Positions 27,817-36,801 are shown, counted from the stretch's first letter. The stretch is DNA of 43,129 nucleotides from Sulfurimonas sp. (GCA_002899765.1 PPDH01000015.1:1-43129); one strand, 5' to 3'. The notes: generated by a model not told the origin, from the letters alone. Program-made: numbers and translations.

Positions 27817-30009
27817 CTAGAATTTAAACGATAATTCACCGTAAATAGTTCTGCCGGGTGTCATATCAGATTGAAAATATTCCTTATCAAACAAATTATT
27901 TATAGAGAGTGATGCACTTAAATAATCTCGTATTTTATATCCTATTTTTGTATTAACAATAAAATACGATTCGTATGCTCCATATACATCTTTTACTATA
28001 TCAGAGTTATCATCTTTTGTGTACATGTCATCAACATACGAGCCGATTACAGAACCATTCCATAAACCATAATCTCCATTTATGCCTATGTTATATTGTG
28101 TCTTTGGAACATAAGTCAACTCTTTGCCGACACTATCCGGATAGGAATCATTCTCAATCATTTCTGTATTGTTGTATGTGTAGTTGGCAAATATATTTAT
28201 CTTGTCTGTAATTGCTTGTTTAACCTCAATTTCAAGCCCTTTTATCTCTGCTTTACCGGCATTTCTTTTTTCCCTTAACGTAGAACTCACATCTGTTGAG
28301 TACATCATATCAGATAAAACATTCTCATAATATGTTGCTTTTAGCTGAGTTTTTGTGTTAAATGTTTGTTCAAAACCGATTTCCCAAGACTCAACCTTTT
28401 CAGGCGCTAACCCTGGACTTGATTGAATTAACTTTGCTCCTGAATAGTATGCAGAGTACAAATCACTCAAAGACGGTGCTCTAAAAGCTTTTCCCCAAGA
28501 AGCCCTTAGAGTCGTGCTTTTTGTAGGTAAATATACTAATGATACCTTAGGGCTAAAATATGAGTCATCTCTTTTTTCGTAAGTTGTATAAACATCATTT
28601 ATATAATCTTTAAAATCACCTTCCGTTTCCCAATAATCGTATCTTCCGCCAACATAAGCTATCAAATTTTTTGTTATATCTATCGTATCTTGTATAAAGA
28701 ACGCTTTTGTAATACTCTCTCCGTTGTTCTCCCTTTGCAAAGTTGTTTTGCTATCATAATCTCTCCAATTCGTTAACGTATTGATATCTTTTTGTAGCTC
28801 GTTTTTAGTTATATCCATACCTACGGTTATATAATTATAATCGCCCAATGAAAAGTTTAATTGTGCCGACGCAAATGTCTTTTGACTCGGCACATCCGTA
28901 AAAGTTCCGGAACCGCCCGCAGAAACAGCCCCCGTTGTTTGAGAGACATACCAATAGTTATTATCAAAATAGCTTGCCTTAACATCTATATCTATAGAAT
29001 CATTAAATGTGTTTGTATAATTTATCGTGAATTTATCAGATGTTTCACCGTTTGGACCGAATAAAAAATCTTTTTCTGAGAGTGTTGCTTTATGTGTTTC
29101 ATCAAGTTGAACACTTCCGCTATAAATGGGATTTCCTGAGCTATCAGATAAATAGGTATTAAAATCATTATATTTAGCTTCATCTTTATGATGATTATAA
29201 TCAAATGTTACTTTTGAATTATCATTAATATTGTAAAACAGTTTTAACCCGATATCATTTTGTGTCCAGGATTTTTCACCTTTATCCCCTACTATATACT
29301 TTGCAGCTCCTTTATAATCAGTAGTTAATTGCTGTCCTACTACATCAACTCCACCTGTACCGCTGCTTGGTGTCTTTATAGCAAGATCACTTGTATATCC
29401 ATCACTTTTTTTATGCCCATAATTAACACTAATGCCTAAAGAATCAAAAAGTTTATCTTTATATGATAATTCTAAATTTTTATAATTGTTGCTTCCATAT
29501 CCTGTTTTTATGTTAAATTCTTGTTTTGTCGGTTCTTTTCGTATGATATTAATTACACCGCCCATAGCATTTCCACCGTATAGTGATGAAAAAGGTCCCT
29601 TAACGACTTCAATTTTTTCTATATCATCTACAGCTATACTAGACCAGTTCACTCCGGAAGAAAAAGCATTGTTTATTGATACGCCGTCAACTAAGACAGC
29701 AGTTCTAGTATATTGCGGAATACCTCTTAATGATACTGCGTTACTCCAACTATTTGGTGCATGATCTGCATCTGATCTGACATATACTCCCGCTACATCC
29801 TTTAATGCTTCATCAGCTCGCTGTACCTGCTTATTTTCTATCTCTTTTGAAGTTATTATCTCAACACTTGCAGGTGATTCAGATGTAGTAATCGCTGTTT
29901 TTGTAGCGGTCACAGAGACTTTTCCCAAATCTGTTGAATCTGCATTTGCTACATTCAAAAATGTTGCAGCAGCAACTAAGGATAAACTTATACCATTTAC
30001 TTTTGTCAT
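27817..30009 (-). CDS. TonB-dependent outer membrane receptor
   Basis: 730 residues: signal peptide, TonB-box-like LGKVSVTATK, plug (AVSLRGIPQYTRTAVLVDGV, then SLYGGNAMGGVINIIRKE) and a barrel ending GELSFKF. The barrel has longer loops than its paralogue at 24323-26308, implying a different ligand or larger external loops. The signal-peptide DNA and the 5' leader are shared with that paralogue. It is followed by the PepSY gene, which makes a ferric-siderophore or related metal chelate the most plausible ligand (family inference). Confidence 0.92.
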   Translation of the reverse strand: MTKVNGISLSLVAAATFLNVANADSTDLGKVSVTATKTAITTSESPASVEIITSKEIENKQVQRADEALKDVAGVYVRSDADHAPNSWSNAVSLRGIPQYTRTAVLVDGVSINNAFSSGVNWSSIAVDDIEKIEVVKGPFSSLYGGNAMGGVINIIRKEPTKQEFNIKTGYGSNNYKNLELSYKDKLFDSLGISVNYGHKKSDGYTSDLAIKTPSSGTGGVDVVGQQLTTDYKGAAKYIVGDKGEKSWTQNDIGLKLFYNINDNSKVTFDYNHHKDEAKYNDFNTYLSDSSGNPIYSGSVQLDETHKATLSEKDFLFGPNGETSDKFTINYTNTFNDSIDIDVKASYFDNNYWYVSQTTGAVSAGGSGTFTDVPSQKTFASAQLNFSLGDYNYITVGMDITKNELQKDINTLTNWRDYDSKTTLQRENNGESITKAFFIQDTIDITKNLIAYVGGRYDYWETEGDFKDYINDVYTTYEKRDDSYFSPKVSLVYLPTKSTTLRASWGKAFRAPSLSDLYSAYYSGAKLIQSSPGLAPEKVESWEIGFEQTFNTKTQLKATYYENVLSDMMYSTDVSSTLREKRNAGKAEIKGLEIEVKQAITDKINIFANYTYNNTEMIENDSYPDSVGKELTYVPKTQYNIGINGDYGLWNGSVIGSYVDDMYTKDDNSDIVKDVYGAYESYFIVNTKIGYKIRDYLSASLSINNLFDKEYFQSDMTPGRTIYGELSFKF

Positions 30010-30152
30010 TTCTTATCTCCAATGATGTAATAATTATATATGGCACCAATGTTGATTAACTAAGATAATGGTAAAATCATGTTGGTGCTTGCCGCCATTC
30101 CTTGCCTTGTAGTCGCCAAACTAAGATCATGGCAAGGAACTTTGAAGTGTCA
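30010..30152 (-). ncRNA. Structured 5' leader RNA, copy B
   Basis: The counterpart of copy A. Stem 1 is a perfect 9-bp pairing of plus-strand 30131-30139 (GGCAAGGAA) with 30098-30106 (TTCCTTGCC). The enclosed loop carries the same UUUGGCGACUACAA. Stem 2 pairs GCACCAA (RNA sense, plus 30082-30088) with UUGGUGC (30043-30049), where copy A has a G-U pair at its end. An inner UGAUU/AAUCA pairing extends stem 2. It lies directly before the ribosome-binding site of the receptor gene. Confidence 0.55.
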
Positions 30153-30184
30153 AGTGTAGCAGTGAAGTGTTAATTTTGTGTTAA
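30153..30184 (-). promoter_or_regulatory. Promoter with 11-bp direct repeat, TonB operon B
   Basis: Two perfect TTAACAC copies (plus GTGTTAA at 30167-30173 and 30178-30184) with 11-bp spacing overlie the -35 position of a TACACT -10 (plus AGTGTA, 30153-30158). The arrangement is identical to copy A. Upstream of it, 30185-30317 is AT-rich and holds nothing else I can support. Confidence 0.5.
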
Positions 30185-30317
30185 ATTTAATCTTCACAAC
30201 TAAACATATTTATTAATTTTTATTAAGATATTTAACTTTTGCATATAAATTAATCTAGTATAAATATAAACAATGAAAATAATTTTGAAAGATTTTGATA
30301 ATACTTGAGGATGTAAT

Positions 30318-30349
30318 GAGTATATATTTTTATAACAAAATATATACTC
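30318..30349 (-). terminator. Terminator after bcp
   Basis: A perfect 13-bp inverted repeat (GAGTATATATTTT with AAAATATATACTC) and 6-nt loop lie 15 bp after the bcp stop. It is A/T-rich but long, and the arms supply the U-tract. It separates the bcp transcript from the promoter of the TonB operon. Confidence 0.65.
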
Positions 30350-30364
30350 TCTATTTATAAAAAT

Positions 30365-30838
30365 TTACTCAGATTTTTGAAGCAGTTCCAGTTTCTCTTT
30401 TACCTCATCTGCATGACCTTTTACTTTCACGTTTTTCCACAATGCCTTTACAATACCCTCAGGATTTATAATGAGTGTTGAGCGGACAATCCCCATGTAC
30501 TCTTTGCCGTAATTTTTCTTTAGACTCCAAACACCGTAATCTTGAAGCATTGTAGTACTTTCATCGCTTAAGAGAGTAATACTCAAATCTTTTTTCTCTA
30601 TAAAGTTTCGATGTTTTGCCGTACTATCTGCACTTACACCGATTATAATCGCATTTAGGTTGCTAAAATCCGGTGCGGCTTCGCTAAAGTCACATGCCTC
30701 GGTCGTGCATCCTGGAGTGTTGTCTTTTGGGTAGAAGTAAAGAACTATCCACTTCCCTTTTAAATCTCTTAGACATATCTCTACATCATCTTGGTTTGGC
30801 AGACAGAACTCCGGCGCTGCTGTATCTATTTCAATCAT
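30365..30838 (-). CDS. bcp: Peroxiredoxin PrxQ/Bcp
   Basis: 157 residues, thioredoxin fold. The motif KDNTPGCTTEACDFSE gives peroxidatic Cys44 and resolving Cys49, the CX4C pattern of the Bcp/PrxQ group. It reduces hydrogen peroxide and organic peroxides in the cytoplasm with thioredoxin. It lies 15 bp downstream of the cytochrome b gene and is likely co-transcribed with it. Confidence 0.94.
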   Translation of the reverse strand: MIEIDTAAPEFCLPNQDDVEICLRDLKGKWIVLYFYPKDNTPGCTTEACDFSEAAPDFSNLNAIIIGVSADSTAKHRNFIEKKDLSITLLSDESTTMLQDYGVWSLKKNYGKEYMGIVRSTLIINPEGIVKALWKNVKVKGHADEVKEKLELLQKSE

Positions 30839-30853
30839 TTTATTCCTTGTAAA

Positions 30854-31435
30854 TTAAAAATTATTTTTTGTTTTTCCATTTATCATGGTAGAGATTATGC
30901 CATGTTCTTCTCTTATATCCGCTATTACAACACCTGCTACATGTAGAGGGATAAATAGTAAAAAGTAGTTATAGACCAACTCATGAAGCTCTTTTATACT
31001 TTTTACGGTAGCTTCTGCCAAGCCCAACTCTTCATGAAGATACAAAGCAAAACCGCTGATAGTCATAAAAATGAGTGCTGCGTACAAAATATAGTATAAC
31101 ACTCTGACACCTTTTTTATGAAACTCTAAAGAGCCAAAATCCTCTCTTTTGCTTTTATCAAAAAATATTAACGCAATTCTGTAGAGAACTAAAAATGCAA
31201 GAGCATAGCCGAGTATAATATGCCACTCCCACATTCCCGCACGAATAGCTTTTGCTATGGTTACAGCATCCTCTTTAAAAATCTCGACTCCAATATCGGA
31301 TAGTTTTGTCATGATAATCTCAGAGTTGGTTCTCCAACTTAAAAAACTTTTTCTAAGCAGAACAGTTCCCACTAAACCCAAAACAACTATAGCATTTAAC
31401 CAGTGCCAAATTCTAAAATTTGCAGTGTATTTCAT
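30854..31435 (-). CDS. Cytochrome b561-type membrane protein
   Basis: 193 residues with four membrane helices. Histidines suited to axial haem ligation are in FRIWHWLNA (helix 1), WEWHIILGY (helix 2), HELVYNYF and FIPLHVAGV (helix 4), the pattern of Ni/Fe-hydrogenase-type cytochrome b subunits and related b561 proteins. It would pass electrons between quinone and a partner, which is not evident nearby. It precedes bcp. Confidence 0.85.
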   Translation of the reverse strand: MKYTANFRIWHWLNAIVVLGLVGTVLLRKSFLSWRTNSEIIMTKLSDIGVEIFKEDAVTIAKAIRAGMWEWHIILGYALAFLVLYRIALIFFDKSKREDFGSLEFHKKGVRVLYYILYAALIFMTISGFALYLHEELGLAEATVKSIKELHELVYNYFLLFIPLHVAGVVIADIREEHGIISTMINGKTKNNF

Positions 31436-31539
31436 CTTAAACTCCTACTAATAAATCTCATATAATCTGAACAAAGTCCAGATTATATTCAGTCACAAAA
31501 TGCTTGCATTTCTTTAGAAAAGCTTTGCCTTGCGGCAAG

Positions 31540-31560
31540 AAGGAGTCATTTTGACTCCTT
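31540..31560 (-). terminator. Hairpin at the end of the UbiA-to-DUF420 operon
   Basis: A perfect 9-bp stem (AAGGAGTCA with TGACTCCTT) with a 3-nt loop touches the DUF420 stop codon. A second, weaker hairpin (GCCTTGCGGC region) follows. There is no strong U-tract on the minus strand, so terminator strength is uncertain. Confidence 0.5.
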
Positions 31561-32026
31561 AATATATAAACATTAAAAAGTATACCCAGATTCCCGTTAC
31601 GGAGGTAAGAACCACTCCCCCAAACACCACCAGACCCATTTTTCTATGAACTCCTAATTGTAACAACTTTTTAGCCCCAAAAATAGCGATTGCCCATAAA
31701 ATAACCGTTATGACAGAAATGAAGATGTGAAAGACAAGCACCATTAAAGCATAATCATAAGAGACTCCACTCTCTTTCATAAAAGCGCTAAATCCGCCGC
31801 CGACTCTTACTCCATACTCAAAATATGAGAGGACTATCACAGAAAAAGCAAATATAATAATCTGAATATACGAGTGGGTTTTGTAGTGTTTGTTTCTCGC
31901 AAAAGAGATTGCAATAGCTACAAGAAACGGCAAAAGCGAAACGATAAGAGTCACTAAATCCATAAATATCGGGGCACGCGTTCCAAAAAAACCTGCTTCA
32001 AACATATAACCTATATTGTTGTTCAT
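31559..32026 (-). CDS. DUF420 family membrane protein
   Basis: 155 residues, four membrane helices, with the conserved histidines of DUF420 (KHYKTHSYIQ, LVFHIFISV, LGVHRKMG). The family is often encoded near respiratory oxidase or cytochrome genes and is presumed membrane-redox related; its activity is not established. Its start overlaps the dedA stop by one base. Last gene of the operon that begins with ubiA. Confidence 0.8.
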   Translation of the reverse strand: MNNNIGYMFEAGFFGTRAPIFMDLVTLIVSLLPFLVAIAISFARNKHYKTHSYIQIIIFAFSVIVLSYFEYGVRVGGGFSAFMKESGVSYDYALMVLVFHIFISVITVILWAIAIFGAKKLLQLGVHRKMGLVVFGGVVLTSVTGIWVYFLMFIY

Positions 32027-32631
32027 TATTCAATCCTCTTTGTTTTTTGATAATAAATATACCATGAAGCCAATAAAACTAAAACTATAAGAACGGCTAT
32101 AGTTATCTGTTTTAAGTAGCTATCAATTAACTCTTGATTTTCACCTATAAAATAACCAAGCATCACGAGTATAAAAGCCCATATACCTGCCCCTAACGCC
32201 GTATATGTTGAAAAAACCGCCAGATTCATGCGAGCCAAACCCGCGGGAATAGATATAAGTTGACGAATCCCCGGAACAAGTCTACCTATAAAAGTGGAGA
32301 TATGCCCATGTTTTTGGAAATAGATGTCCATCTTCTGAAGAGAATACCCATTGATAAAAAAATATTTTCCATATTTACGAAGAATTTTTCTGCCAAGTAA
32401 TAAAGCTAAATAGTAGTTAACAAATGCTCCCGACATGGAGCCGCTGAGTGCACTTAGCATAATCATACCGATATCCATATCTCCATTTGATGCCAAATAC
32501 CCCGCCGGAATGAGGACTATCTCACTCGGAAAAGGTATAAATGAACTCTCTATTGTCATAAGCAAAAATATTCCCAAATAGCCCCATTCAAAAATAAGAT
32601 CTACCAAATCTGCCGCCAACTCTCTAATCAT
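32026..32631 (-). CDS. DedA family membrane protein
   Basis: 201 residues. ESSFIPFPSEIVLIPAGYLAS and GRLVPGIRQLISIPAGLARM are the two family signatures, each in a re-entrant-type helix pair, with a C-terminal hydrophobic segment. DedA proteins are inner-membrane lipid transporters (undecaprenyl phosphate or phospholipids) that support envelope integrity. Linkage to murG and ftsW fits a role in undecaprenyl phosphate recycling. It overlaps the murG stop by 8 nt. Confidence 0.92.
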   Translation of the reverse strand: MIRELAADLVDLIFEWGYLGIFLLMTIESSFIPFPSEIVLIPAGYLASNGDMDIGMIMLSALSGSMSGAFVNYYLALLLGRKILRKYGKYFFINGYSLQKMDIYFQKHGHISTFIGRLVPGIRQLISIPAGLARMNLAVFSTYTALGAGIWAFILVMLGYFIGENQELIDSYLKQITIAVLIVLVLLASWYIYYQKTKRIE

Positions 32632-33646
32632 GCAGTGCCTTACATGCTTCCTGTATCATCTTCTTAGCCACATCTTCGCTGGATTGTTCCAAAAGAGCAC
32701 TGCTTTTGTCTTGAAGGTTTTCATCCAAAAGAAGAAGAAGCTTCTCTCTTAGGTTTTCACTCTCTCTCTCACACCATCCCAACTCTTTATCGACTATAAA
32801 TTGTGCATTGAAATATTGATGATCCGAGGCTGCATGAGGAAACGTAATAAAAAGAGCAGGTAAACCATTTGCGCAAAGCTCCCAAAGCGTACTGGCACCG
32901 GAACGGCTAACTGCCAAATCTGCTTTTGACATTAAAGAAGAGATCTCTTTTGTAAAGGTATAAAGTTCTGCCTCTACATGTAGCGCATCATACTCCTGCT
33001 TTACTCTCTCATAATCTCTCTCGCCCGCTTGATGGATAATTTTTATACCCCTGTTTTGAAGCTCATTTGCCACGCTCAGAGCCAAATCATTAATGGCTTT
33101 TGCGCCCTGAGAACCACCGAGAAAGATTATTGTTTTGACCTTTTCTCTCACTCTGGCGCTCTTAAAAAACTCCTCTTTTACGGGATAGCCTTTGATGGGC
33201 GAGTTTACATCATAAGCCGATATAAAACTTGAGGCAAAAGGTATTAAAAGTGAGTTCAATCTTCCCGCTACGGCATTTTGCTCATGTATAAAAAGAGGGA
33301 TAAATCTGCTAAGTGCCCCAAACGATGCGGGAGCTGCCGAAAAGCCGCCCACACTGTAAACTGCCGCAATATTGTGACATTTTAAAATTTTTCTTGATGC
33401 AAAAAATGCCTTTAGTACCAGCCAAAGCGCTTTTACTTTTTTAAAACCCTTTTGATTTACAACGCCTGACGTTTCTAAAAAATAGACATGGCTGAATGTG
33501 CTGTGCGATTCAAAATATTTTCTATCCTGTCCACTGGTTGAACCTATAAAAATAGCTTCATGACCCTCCTGTGCCGCAGCTTCAACTAAAGCCTCGGCAA
33601 TCATCAAGTGCCCGCCTGTTCCGCCGCCTGTTATACAAAACTTCAT
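32624..33646 (-). CDS. murG: UDP-GlcNAc transferase MurG
   Basis: 340 residues, GT-B fold. The N-terminal loop is TGGGTGGHL (6-14), with HEQNAVAGRLN, then the donor-site motifs FLGGSQGAKAIN and SRSGASTLWEL. It makes lipid II from lipid I on the inner face of the membrane. It follows ftsW by 21 bp, the normal pairing of lipid II synthesis with septal glycan polymerisation. It would be affected by polarity of the ftsW stop codon. Confidence 0.96.
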   Translation of the reverse strand: MKFCITGGGTGGHLMIAEALVEAAAQEGHEAIFIGSTSGQDRKYFESHSTFSHVYFLETSGVVNQKGFKKVKALWLVLKAFFASRKILKCHNIAAVYSVGGFSAAPASFGALSRFIPLFIHEQNAVAGRLNSLLIPFASSFISAYDVNSPIKGYPVKEEFFKSARVREKVKTIIFLGGSQGAKAINDLALSVANELQNRGIKIIHQAGERDYERVKQEYDALHVEAELYTFTKEISSLMSKADLAVSRSGASTLWELCANGLPALFITFPHAASDHQYFNAQFIVDKELGWCERESENLREKLLLLLDENLQDKSSALLEQSSEDVAKKMIQEACKALHD

Positions 33647-33667
33647 CTCTTTTCCCGTCTATTCATA

Positions 33668-34831
33668 TTACTTCATTTTCGCTTTTTTAGATGCCATTAA
33701 AACCATACCTATCCCGATTGAGGCTGCCAAAATAGAGGAGCCTCCATAACTTAAAAACGGAACAGAGATTCCTTTGATGGGAGTTATTCCGCTGATTCCG
33801 TACGCATTTACCAAAAAAGCAAAAGATAACAAAAGCCCGACTCCCAGACTAAAGAGATAGACTCTTCTGTCTTTTGTGCGATTGGCTATCTTAAAAATTC
33901 TCTGAAGCATCCACATGAAGATAATTACAACACTAAGAACTCCGATAAACCCGAACTCTTCTGCAAGTCCTGCTAAAACAAAGTCGGTGTGAACTTCACT
34001 TAAAAAACCGAGCTTGAATGTTCCGTTTGCAACTCCTACGCCAAAGAGTCCGCCATTGTGTATGGCATTGAGCGAGTGCCCTATCTGGTACGGTTCAACC
34101 TCCGTCGGAACTCTAAGCTGAGCGGCGATGGCATCGGGGAAAAGCTCTAAAACGCTGTTTTGCGCAAGCGCCCACCAAGATTTAATCCGTAAGATTCTAT
34201 GTTCCGCACTTACGATAAAAAAGATAAAAAACATCAATGTTCCGAGTAAAAGCGTCAAGAAAAATCTAAAACTGCTTCCTGCAAACATAAGCATAAACAA
34301 AAGTGTTAGTCCGATAACTACAACCTGCCCCAAATCATTTTTAACAAAAGCTATAATAAACATGACACCTACAAAAACTATGCCGTAAGGGGCAAATCTA
34401 ATGTACTCCTCTTTAACTCCCATTCCGTCATGATGACCCAATTTTCTAGAAAAACTCCATGCCAAAAAATATACAAATCCGATTTTAAAAAACTCAACGG
34501 GAGCAAGAGAAAATCCAAAAACTTTTATCCATCTCTTTGCTCCTCCGACTGCTGAGACAAGATACTCAGGCAAAAAAGGCATGGCAATCATGAGTATTGC
34601 CGAACCGATAAAGAGTGTAAACCCTATCGGTGTAAGAAGTTTATCAGGATCGCCTTGTGCCAAAAGCCAGATGACAAGTACGCTAAATATCCCAAAGAGT
34701 GCCTGACGAATTGCAAAATGAAACTAATTTACACCAAAAAGCAGCGTTGTATAAGCCGAGAGCGTATATGTCAGAACAATACTTATGCCGATAAGTATAG
34801 AAACAAGAGTAAAAAGTTTTCTATCCGCCAT
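33668..34831 (-). pseudogene. ftsW: FtsW SEDS glycosyltransferase interrupted by in-frame TAG
   Basis: The frame from ATG 34831 encodes 387 sense codons if one stop is ignored, the normal FtsW length. SEDS motifs are intact: VKNDLGQVV, LNAIHNGGLFGVGVANGTFK, EVHTDFVLAGLAEE and VPFLSYGGSS. A TAG at 34724-34726 (codon 36) lies at the end of the first helix region, between LLFGVN and FHFAIRQALFG. The surrounding frame is continuous, so one substitution explains it (for example CAG or GAG to TAG). The downstream part alone could start only at a TTG inside helix 2. FtsW is needed for division in most rods, so true loss is unlikely. A base-call error or readthrough must be considered. Confidence 0.8.
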
Positions 34832-34837
34832 GAAAAA

Positions 34838-35356
34838 TTACTTTATTTTGTTGATTTTAAGAACAAACTCAACTTCTGCTTTAGATATATGAAGCTCTTT
34901 TGAAATGGTCTCTAAAGTGACCCCCTGCTTATAAAGTGAGATGATTTTTTCATCATCGTTTCCATGAATGGAAGCGGGAATAGAAATCTGTTTGACTCCG
35001 CTCTCGAGTGAAGAGATTCTTAAATTTATATGTTCATCTATAGTATGAATACTCTCTTCAAGTCTTTTTAGACTAAGAGATATCGGCTTTACCATGTCAT
35101 AAACCGTTCTCTCAACTTCTTGATAAATTTCATCGTCGCTCATGCGGTTTGTATTTTTTTTGATACTGACCTGAGTATCGCTTAGCTGTTTTTTGAGATA
35201 AAAAATCTCCCTGTTTAGCTCCTCTGCAACCGTTGCCACCGAACGAATATTTTTGTTGTACTCCGAATCTTTTGTAAAAACATAATATATAAGATATAAA
35301 ATCATGATTGCCATTGCAATAACTAAATACTCAACGTTTATGGCTTCTAGATTCAT
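34838..35356 (-). CDS. Hypothetical protein: membrane anchor, coiled coil, HTH-like tail
   Basis: 172 residues. One N-terminal membrane helix (about 8-27), a long helical region likely to be a coiled coil (about 38-125) and a C-terminal helix-turn-helix-like segment (LYKQGVTLETISKELHISKAEVEFVL). The combination resembles DUF6115/DUF2802-type proteins that often neighbour motility or envelope genes. I cannot assign a function. It overlaps the upstream gene by 4 nt and ends 6 bp before ftsW. Confidence 0.7.
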   Translation of the reverse strand: MNLEAINVEYLVIAMAIMILYLIYYVFTKDSEYNKNIRSVATVAEELNREIFYLKKQLSDTQVSIKKNTNRMSDDEIYQEVERTVYDMVKPISLSLKRLEESIHTIDEHINLRISSLESGVKQISIPASIHGNDDEKIISLYKQGVTLETISKELHISKAEVEFVLKINKIK

Positions 35357-35874
35357 TCTTTACTCTCTCTGGCTTCACGGATAAGAACTCTCTCTCTTGC
35401 AGTAAGATATGCGCCCCACTCTCTCTCGTCACGTTCATGTATCTTTGTAATTTTTGCCAATGATGAATCAAGCGCTATAAAAAATATGCCCACGTCTCTC
35501 TTTGGATGAACAGGCATAGAGACCCTTCCGTAATACACAGTGCCTTTTTGCAAAATATCTTCGCTAAGTTTAAAATGTTCAAATACGATAGATTCTATAG
35601 CCACTTCATGCGTTAAAGATACCCTCTTTGGCTCTTCATTTTTCAAAAATCTCTCAAGCGCATCTATCTTCTTGTGCAGCTCTACCATGAGATTTAGTAA
35701 AACAGGATCCGTATCGCTTGTCTCACCTTTGGCACGTGCGAGTTTTAGCCATTGATTTATCGGGTCGTCATCACTCTCGCTTAACTGCTCGTACTCTCTC
35801 ATGTACGCTTCTTTATCTGTCTCTACTTCACTAAAAAGTATATCGATAGGTGCTTTTACTAATCTGACGCTCAT
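35353..35874 (-). CDS. Hypothetical cytoplasmic protein, possibly PilZ-like
   Basis: 173 residues, no membrane segments. An acidic N-terminal half with a helix around VLLNLMVELHKKIDALERFL is followed by a beta-rich half (KRVSLTHEVAIESIVFEHF, GTVYYGRVSMPVHPKRDVGIFFIALD) with a PilZ-like strand order, but the RxxxR and D/NxSxxG signature is not convincingly present. It is placed between ubiA and the coiled-coil gene, with ATGA overlaps on both sides, so it is firmly an operon member. Function unknown. Confidence 0.6.
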   Translation of the reverse strand: MSVRLVKAPIDILFSEVETDKEAYMREYEQLSESDDDPINQWLKLARAKGETSDTDPVLLNLMVELHKKIDALERFLKNEEPKRVSLTHEVAIESIVFEHFKLSEDILQKGTVYYGRVSMPVHPKRDVGIFFIALDSSLAKITKIHERDEREWGAYLTARERVLIREARESKE

Positions 35875-36731
35875 AATAAAACCTTATCTAAAATAATCAA
35901 AATGAAAAAAACGATTCCAAGATAGCCGTTAACCGTGAAAAAAACACGGTCGATTTTTGTAAAATCTTTTCTTACGAGATAGTGCTCATAACTAAGCATA
36001 AAAGCGCTTAAGAGCACCGCGAAATAGGCAAATGTATTTAGTTCTGCCACCCAGACAAAAAGTGCCCAAAAAACTATAGTTAAAACATGAAAAAGGGATG
36101 AGAGAAGCAAAGTCGCTTCAGAGCCGTATTTTGAAGGAATCGAGTGAAGTCCTTTTTCTTTGTCAAACTCCATGTCCTGCAAAGAGTAGAGCAGATCAAA
36201 ACCTGCAACCCAGAAAATAACACCCAGACTAAGCATAACAGACCACTGCGTTATTTCGGCACTTACCGCTACAACACCCGCAATAGGGGCAAGTCCAAGC
36301 GATAAACCTAAAACAACATGTGCCAGTGATGAAAATCTCTTAAAGTAGGAGTAACTCCCTAAAATAAGCAGTATCGGAAAGCTCAGAGCAAATGCCAAAG
36401 GATTTATCATGTATGCCACCGCTATAAAAACAAAAGCATTGACAAGTGTAAAAATCATAATACTTGAAGCATCCAAACGTCCGTCAACATTTGGTCTTGA
36501 AGCGGTTCTGGGGTTAAGAGCATCTATATCTCTATCTGCAAATCTATTAAGCCCCATCGCAAAATTTCTTGCACTTACTGCAGCAAATACGCCTAAAATA
36601 AGCAGCCAAAAACCAAACCAGCCATCTGCTGCTACTATCATGGCAATAAAGATAAAAGGGAGCGAAAAGATAGAGTGTTCAAACATGACGAGTTCGTTGA
36701 AATCTTTAAGTTTACTTATATATCTTTGCAA
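35871..36731 (-). CDS. UbiA-family polyprenyltransferase (menaquinone pathway)
   Basis: 286 residues, about eight to nine membrane helices. The first aspartate motif is NRFADRDIDALNPRTASRP, the second DLLYSLQDMEFDKEKGLHSIP. Both bind the prenyl diphosphate through magnesium. In Campylobacterota the likely role is the MqnP step of the futalosine menaquinone route. The start is TTG (36729-36731) with AAGG upstream; the conserved N-terminus (KLKDFNELVMFEHSIF) supports it. First gene of the operon running to 31559. Confidence 0.9.
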   Translation of the reverse strand: MQRYISKLKDFNELVMFEHSIFSLPFIFIAMIVAADGWFGFWLLILGVFAAVSARNFAMGLNRFADRDIDALNPRTASRPNVDGRLDASSIMIFTLVNAFVFIAVAYMINPLAFALSFPILLILGSYSYFKRFSSLAHVVLGLSLGLAPIAGVVAVSAEITQWSVMLSLGVIFWVAGFDLLYSLQDMEFDKEKGLHSIPSKYGSEATLLLSSLFHVLTIVFWALFVWVAELNTFAYFAVLLSAFMLSYEHYLVRKDFTKIDRVFFTVNGYLGIVFFILIILDKVLL

Positions 36732-36801
36732 ATTGAACCTTAAAATTATTTTTGTTTGATTTTACCCAAAGTTTATTTAAACTTTCGCAATAACAATTTA
36801 A

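Noticed and set aside
26309-30152. Cobalamin riboswitch in the TonB leaders
   Set aside because: No B12-box-like sequence or GCCACTG element is found in either copy; the fold and conserved loop differ.
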